Source of the DNA: Deltaproteobacteria bacterium
Lineage (GTDB): Bacteria > Bdellovibrionota > UBA1018 > UBA923
Direction of reading: 5' to 3'
NCBI GenBank assembly: GCA_016194725.1
Contig: JACQAW010000347.1
Span: forward strand, 1 to 8,366
DNA: 8,366 bases
Under the pieces are notes generated by a model. It ran no database searches. It was not told the origin of the DNA and worked only from the letters and a program-made list of their open reading frames with translations. Below, piece after piece: positions 6,521 through 8,366 of the stretch (position 1 is its first letter; every line of letters starts with the position of its first letter). A program made the translations under genes and the position numbers.

Positions 6521-7570
6521 TCATGAGTGCGAAATTCCTCCGCCGACCTGGCCCGCGGCGAATAGTACCCAAAGGCCGAGTACGGTAAGCGCGGCAAAGC
6601 CAAACTTCTGCCGGCCCTGAAAAGCCTGGTCACCGGCTAGCGTTCGCCACAGCAAACGAGCGCCTGTGATCGCGAGAAGGGCCAGAGCCAGCAAGAAGTG
6701 CAGCGAGACCGTGCTCTCCAGGCGCCAGAAATTAGTGAATCTGTCTTTGATGCCGTTTAAGACCTGGGAACCGGGGCCCAGGTTAAATCCTGAATCGTGA
6801 AAACCCGAGAACAGGACCGGAATCAGTGACAGGGTCGCAAGCGCCAAGACCCAATTCGAAAAGAGGATCAGATTCTGCTCTTTTTTCCGAAAGAGCATGG
6901 CGACCAGAATTGCTTCGAGGATTAGCAGAGCAATCGGAAAATGAACAAAGAGTGGATGCCAGGCCTTCCATTCCGTTGGAAAAAAAGCACCAAAGGCGTT
7001 TTTCTCCCACGGCCAGTGGTGAACGTCGGACGTTGGCTCCGTTAAGGCGCCGCCCGTCGTAAGGCTTGCAACCAGTCGAACCTGATCAATGGGCGCATGG
7101 CCGAGTAGCGTCGTCGAGAAGCGCCCGTCCTTATCGACGAAATAGGTTGCCGGAAAGCCTTCGTAGCTGAAGATCTTCTTCATGGACGCCTTCATCAAAA
7201 GAACGGGGTACGGAAGCGGGTTGGCGGCGAGCGTCTTTGTCGCCTCGGCCACCGTATCGGGCGTTTCGACGGCATCGGCCAGAATTCCATAAAGCTGGAA
7301 TCCCTGCGACTTGAGTTCCGGCGCGAGCTTTATGAGATCGTCGGTCGCATAGCTGCAGACCGGACACCAGCTCGTGAAGAAATTGAACATCACGGGCTTG
7401 CCGCGAACGCTGGCAAAGGAAAACTTCTTTCCATCCAGAGTCTCGGCCTGGAAGTCACGGACGGGCCGATTCTTGAGCTTGTCAGAGGCCTGCGGGTCGA
7501 GCGCTGCTCGGGCTTCAAAGTGAATGCCAGTAAGCAGCAACGCGACCAGAGCCAAACAGCGAATTTTCAT
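6521..7570 (-). CDS. Periplasmic TlpA-like thioredoxin fused to a DUF2231 four-helix membrane domain
   Basis: This 349-residue protein probably passes electrons or disulfides between the periplasm and the membrane. Residues 1-22 are a signal peptide (ending ARA). Residues 35-172 form a TlpA/ResA-type thioredoxin fold with W68-C-P-V-C72 as the redox-active site, the preceding FNFFTS strand, and a cis-Pro loop GFPATYFVD (Pro140). A linker leads to the DUF2231 domain, opened by W-HPLFVHFPI (His205, His210), with hydrophobic helices near 210-226, 234-256, 287-305 and 323-341 and a further His291 at the start of helix 3. DUF2231 also occurs fused to Rieske iron-sulfur domains in other bacteria, which suggests a redox role; the histidines could be heme ligands (inference). 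No Shine-Dalgarno sequence precedes ATG 7570, and a palindrome sits there instead. Base composition looks more AT-rich than in the plus-strand genes. Confidence 0.88.
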   Translation of the reverse strand: MKIRCLALVALLLTGIHFEARAALDPQASDKLKNRPVRDFQAETLDGKKFSFASVRGKPVMFNFFTSWCPVCSYATDDLIKLAPELKSQGFQLYGILADAVETPDTVAEATKTLAANPLPYPVLLMKASMKKIFSYEGFPATYFVDKDGRFSTTLLGHAPIDQVRLVASLTTGGALTEPTSDVHHWPWEKNAFGAFFPTEWKAWHPLFVHFPIALLILEAILVAMLFRKKEQNLILFSNWVLALATLSLIPVLFSGFHDSGFNLGPGSQVLNGIKDRFTNFWRLESTVSLHFLLALALLAITGARLLWRTLAGDQAFQGRQKFGFAALTVLGLWVLFAAGQVGGGISHS

Positions 7571-7573
7571 CGT

Positions 7574-7589
7574 GTGATAGTAATATCAC
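7574..7589. promoter_or_regulatory. Palindrome directly upstream of the thioredoxin-DUF2231 start (operator or start-blocking hairpin)
   Basis: GTGATA-TTAC-TATCAC (minus-strand reading) is a perfect 6-bp inverted repeat with a 4-nt centre, ending three bases before ATG 7570. As DNA it could be a dimeric regulator site; as RNA it would fold where a ribosome binding site should be. It does not fit the CRP (N6) or FNR (TTGAT-N4-ATCAA) spacing. Confidence 0.45.
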
Positions 7590-7606
7590 GGGAGAAGTTG
7601 GAGAGC

Positions 7607-7632
7607 CTATCCTTACGAAAACTTCAGGATAG
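7607..7632 (-). repeat. Intercistronic hairpin after the beta-barrel gene
   Basis: CTATCCT (7607-7613) and AGGATAG (7626-7632) form a perfect 7-bp stem beginning nine bases after the barrel stop codon, with an inner GAA/TTC that can extend it. No T-run follows on the minus strand. mRNA 3'-end protection or partial termination is more likely than full termination. Confidence 0.4.
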
Positions 7633-7641
7633 TGCGGCGAG

Positions 7642-8334
7642 TTACGGCAGGTAGCGCACGCCGACATACATGATGAACCTCGACTGCTCATCGCTATAAT
7701 TTCGCACCGTGTGCCCAGCCGAGAGGAGCAGCAGCAATTTCTTGGCAAGTCTCACGCGCACACCGGCGTTGACGAGCAGCTCATCATCTTTGAAATCGGC
7801 TCTGACGTTTCCGTGTGCCTCGCCAAGAATTTCGACGTCAGGCGTTACGTTATACCCAACAGCCACGGCATAAAGCCATTCGCCCATTTTTCCTTGAATG
7901 AAGTTGTACCCGGTCTCAGCAAAGATCGTGACCGGGTTGATGGTCTTTGAAACTTCCACGGGCATGAGAAATCTGGTGCCCTGAAAATTCTGATTGAAGC
8001 TCACCTGAGGATAGATGGAAACGGCGATGCCGTTCTTCTCCTCATCTATGAAGCGCCACTTCACCCCGATCTTGGAGTAGCCGAGCGCAGCCGGGTTGCC
8101 GCTCGAAACGACGATCGGCACCTCGTATTTGAGCTGGATGTTGTTTCCCACACCGTAATTGAGGTCGACGTTGGGAAGATCATAATCGTGGCCAGCGCTC
8201 GATAACTCGGCGCCCACGCCAATATTGATCTCCCATTTATTAGGCCCAGGAGTTCCGGGATCGTCCGTGCGCAGCGGTGGCCCACCCTGAGCAAAGGCGC
8301 CGGTCGTGGTTAATAGGAGTAGAACGGTTAACAT
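7642..8334 (-). CDS. Outer-membrane beta-barrel protein, MetA-pathway/transporter-like
   Basis: This 230-residue exported protein probably forms a small beta-barrel in the outer membrane. Residues 1-15 are a hydrophobic signal (ending AFA) followed by QGGPPLRTDDPGTPGPNKWEIN, the opening typical of the 'phenol MetA degradation' / putative outer-membrane transporter family. The rest alternates polar and hydrophobic residues in about ten short amphipathic strands (for example WEINIGVGAEL, IQLKYEVPIVV, IGVKWRF, VTIFAETGYNF, WLYAVAVGYNV, LLVNAGVRVRL, FIMYVGVRYLP). The signal has no positively charged n-region, which is odd, but an in-frame TGA at 8356-8358 and no other start codon fix ATG 8334. 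AGGGGGAG lies at 8339-8346. It ends in Pro instead of the usual aromatic. It is the first visible gene of the minus-strand operon. The substrate is unknown. Confidence 0.75.
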   Translation of the reverse strand: MLTVLLLLTTTGAFAQGGPPLRTDDPGTPGPNKWEINIGVGAELSSAGHDYDLPNVDLNYGVGNNIQLKYEVPIVVSSGNPAALGYSKIGVKWRFIDEEKNGIAVSIYPQVSFNQNFQGTRFLMPVEVSKTINPVTIFAETGYNFIQGKMGEWLYAVAVGYNVTPDVEILGEAHGNVRADFKDDELLVNAGVRVRLAKKLLLLLSAGHTVRNYSDEQSRFIMYVGVRYLP

Positions 8335-8338
8335 GACG

Positions 8339-8346
8339 CTCCCCCT
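8339..8346 (-). promoter_or_regulatory. Ribosome binding site of the beta-barrel gene
   Basis: AGGGGGAG on the minus strand lies four bases before ATG 8334. Only 20 bases remain to the window edge, so the operon promoter, or a further upstream gene, cannot be seen. Confidence 0.6.
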
Positions 8347-8366
8347 AACACCGAATCAGGACAAAA

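Noticed and set aside
6502..6633. 44-residue N-terminal extension of the DUF1259 protein
   Set aside because: It would bury the signal peptide and overlap the end of the thioredoxin-DUF2231 gene. A good ribosome binding site precedes ATG 6501.
7571..7590. CRP or FNR binding site at the palindrome
   Set aside because: The GTGA/TCAC arms are eight bases apart, not six as for CRP, and the TGAT/ATCA arms are six apart, not four as for FNR.
1..8366. tRNA, rRNA, CRISPR array, insertion sequence or phage genes
   Set aside because: No repeat-spacer pattern, transposase motif, terminal inverted repeats, phage protein or RNA gene could be recognised by reading; the window is filled by the eight coding regions described.

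Overview
The window is about 60% GC and tightly packed. It reads as a Gram-negative chromosome segment: nearly every gene encodes a protein with a Sec or lipoprotein signal, and one encodes an outer-membrane-type beta-barrel. The protein families fit a deltaproteobacterial, Bdellovibrionota-like or similar environmental didermal bacterium, but no marker gene fixes the taxon. I see no tRNA, rRNA, CRISPR array, insertion sequence or prophage.

Plus-strand half (1-4734): the 3' part of a class C beta-lactamase-fold serine hydrolase, cut by the window start; a large exported HExxH zinc metallopeptidase-like protein with an acidic linker; then a translationally coupled pair, a ferritin-like (DUF455-type) diiron-fold protein overlapping by 4 bases (GTGA) a family 4 type glycosyltransferase. 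The ferritin-like gene has no Shine-Dalgarno sequence, and a promoter-like element lies so close to its ATG that a leaderless transcript is possible.

A 38-bp AT-rich spacer (4735-4772) holding a short inverted repeat separates the two convergent halves.

Minus-strand half (8334 down to 4773): five consecutive genes that look like one operon. In transcription order they encode an outer-membrane beta-barrel; a periplasmic TlpA-like thioredoxin fused to a four-helix DUF2231 membrane domain; an exported protein with two tandem DUF1259 repeats; a small exported Cys4 protein with a His/Glu-rich tail, overlapping the previous gene by ATGA; and a stand-alone ChrB C-terminal (chromate-resistance-type) domain. 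Gaps are 71, 19, -4 and 68 bp. Inverted repeats sit in the 71-bp and 68-bp gaps, one of them just before a start codon that lacks a Shine-Dalgarno sequence.

The minus-strand operon is the part most likely to be an undescribed system. Thiol-disulfide chemistry, conserved His pairs, a metal-buffer-like peptide and a ChrB domain together suggest an envelope redox or metal-stress (possibly chromate) module. No ChrA transporter or regulator is visible here; the operon may continue upstream beyond 8366. The functional assignment is inference from families and gene order.
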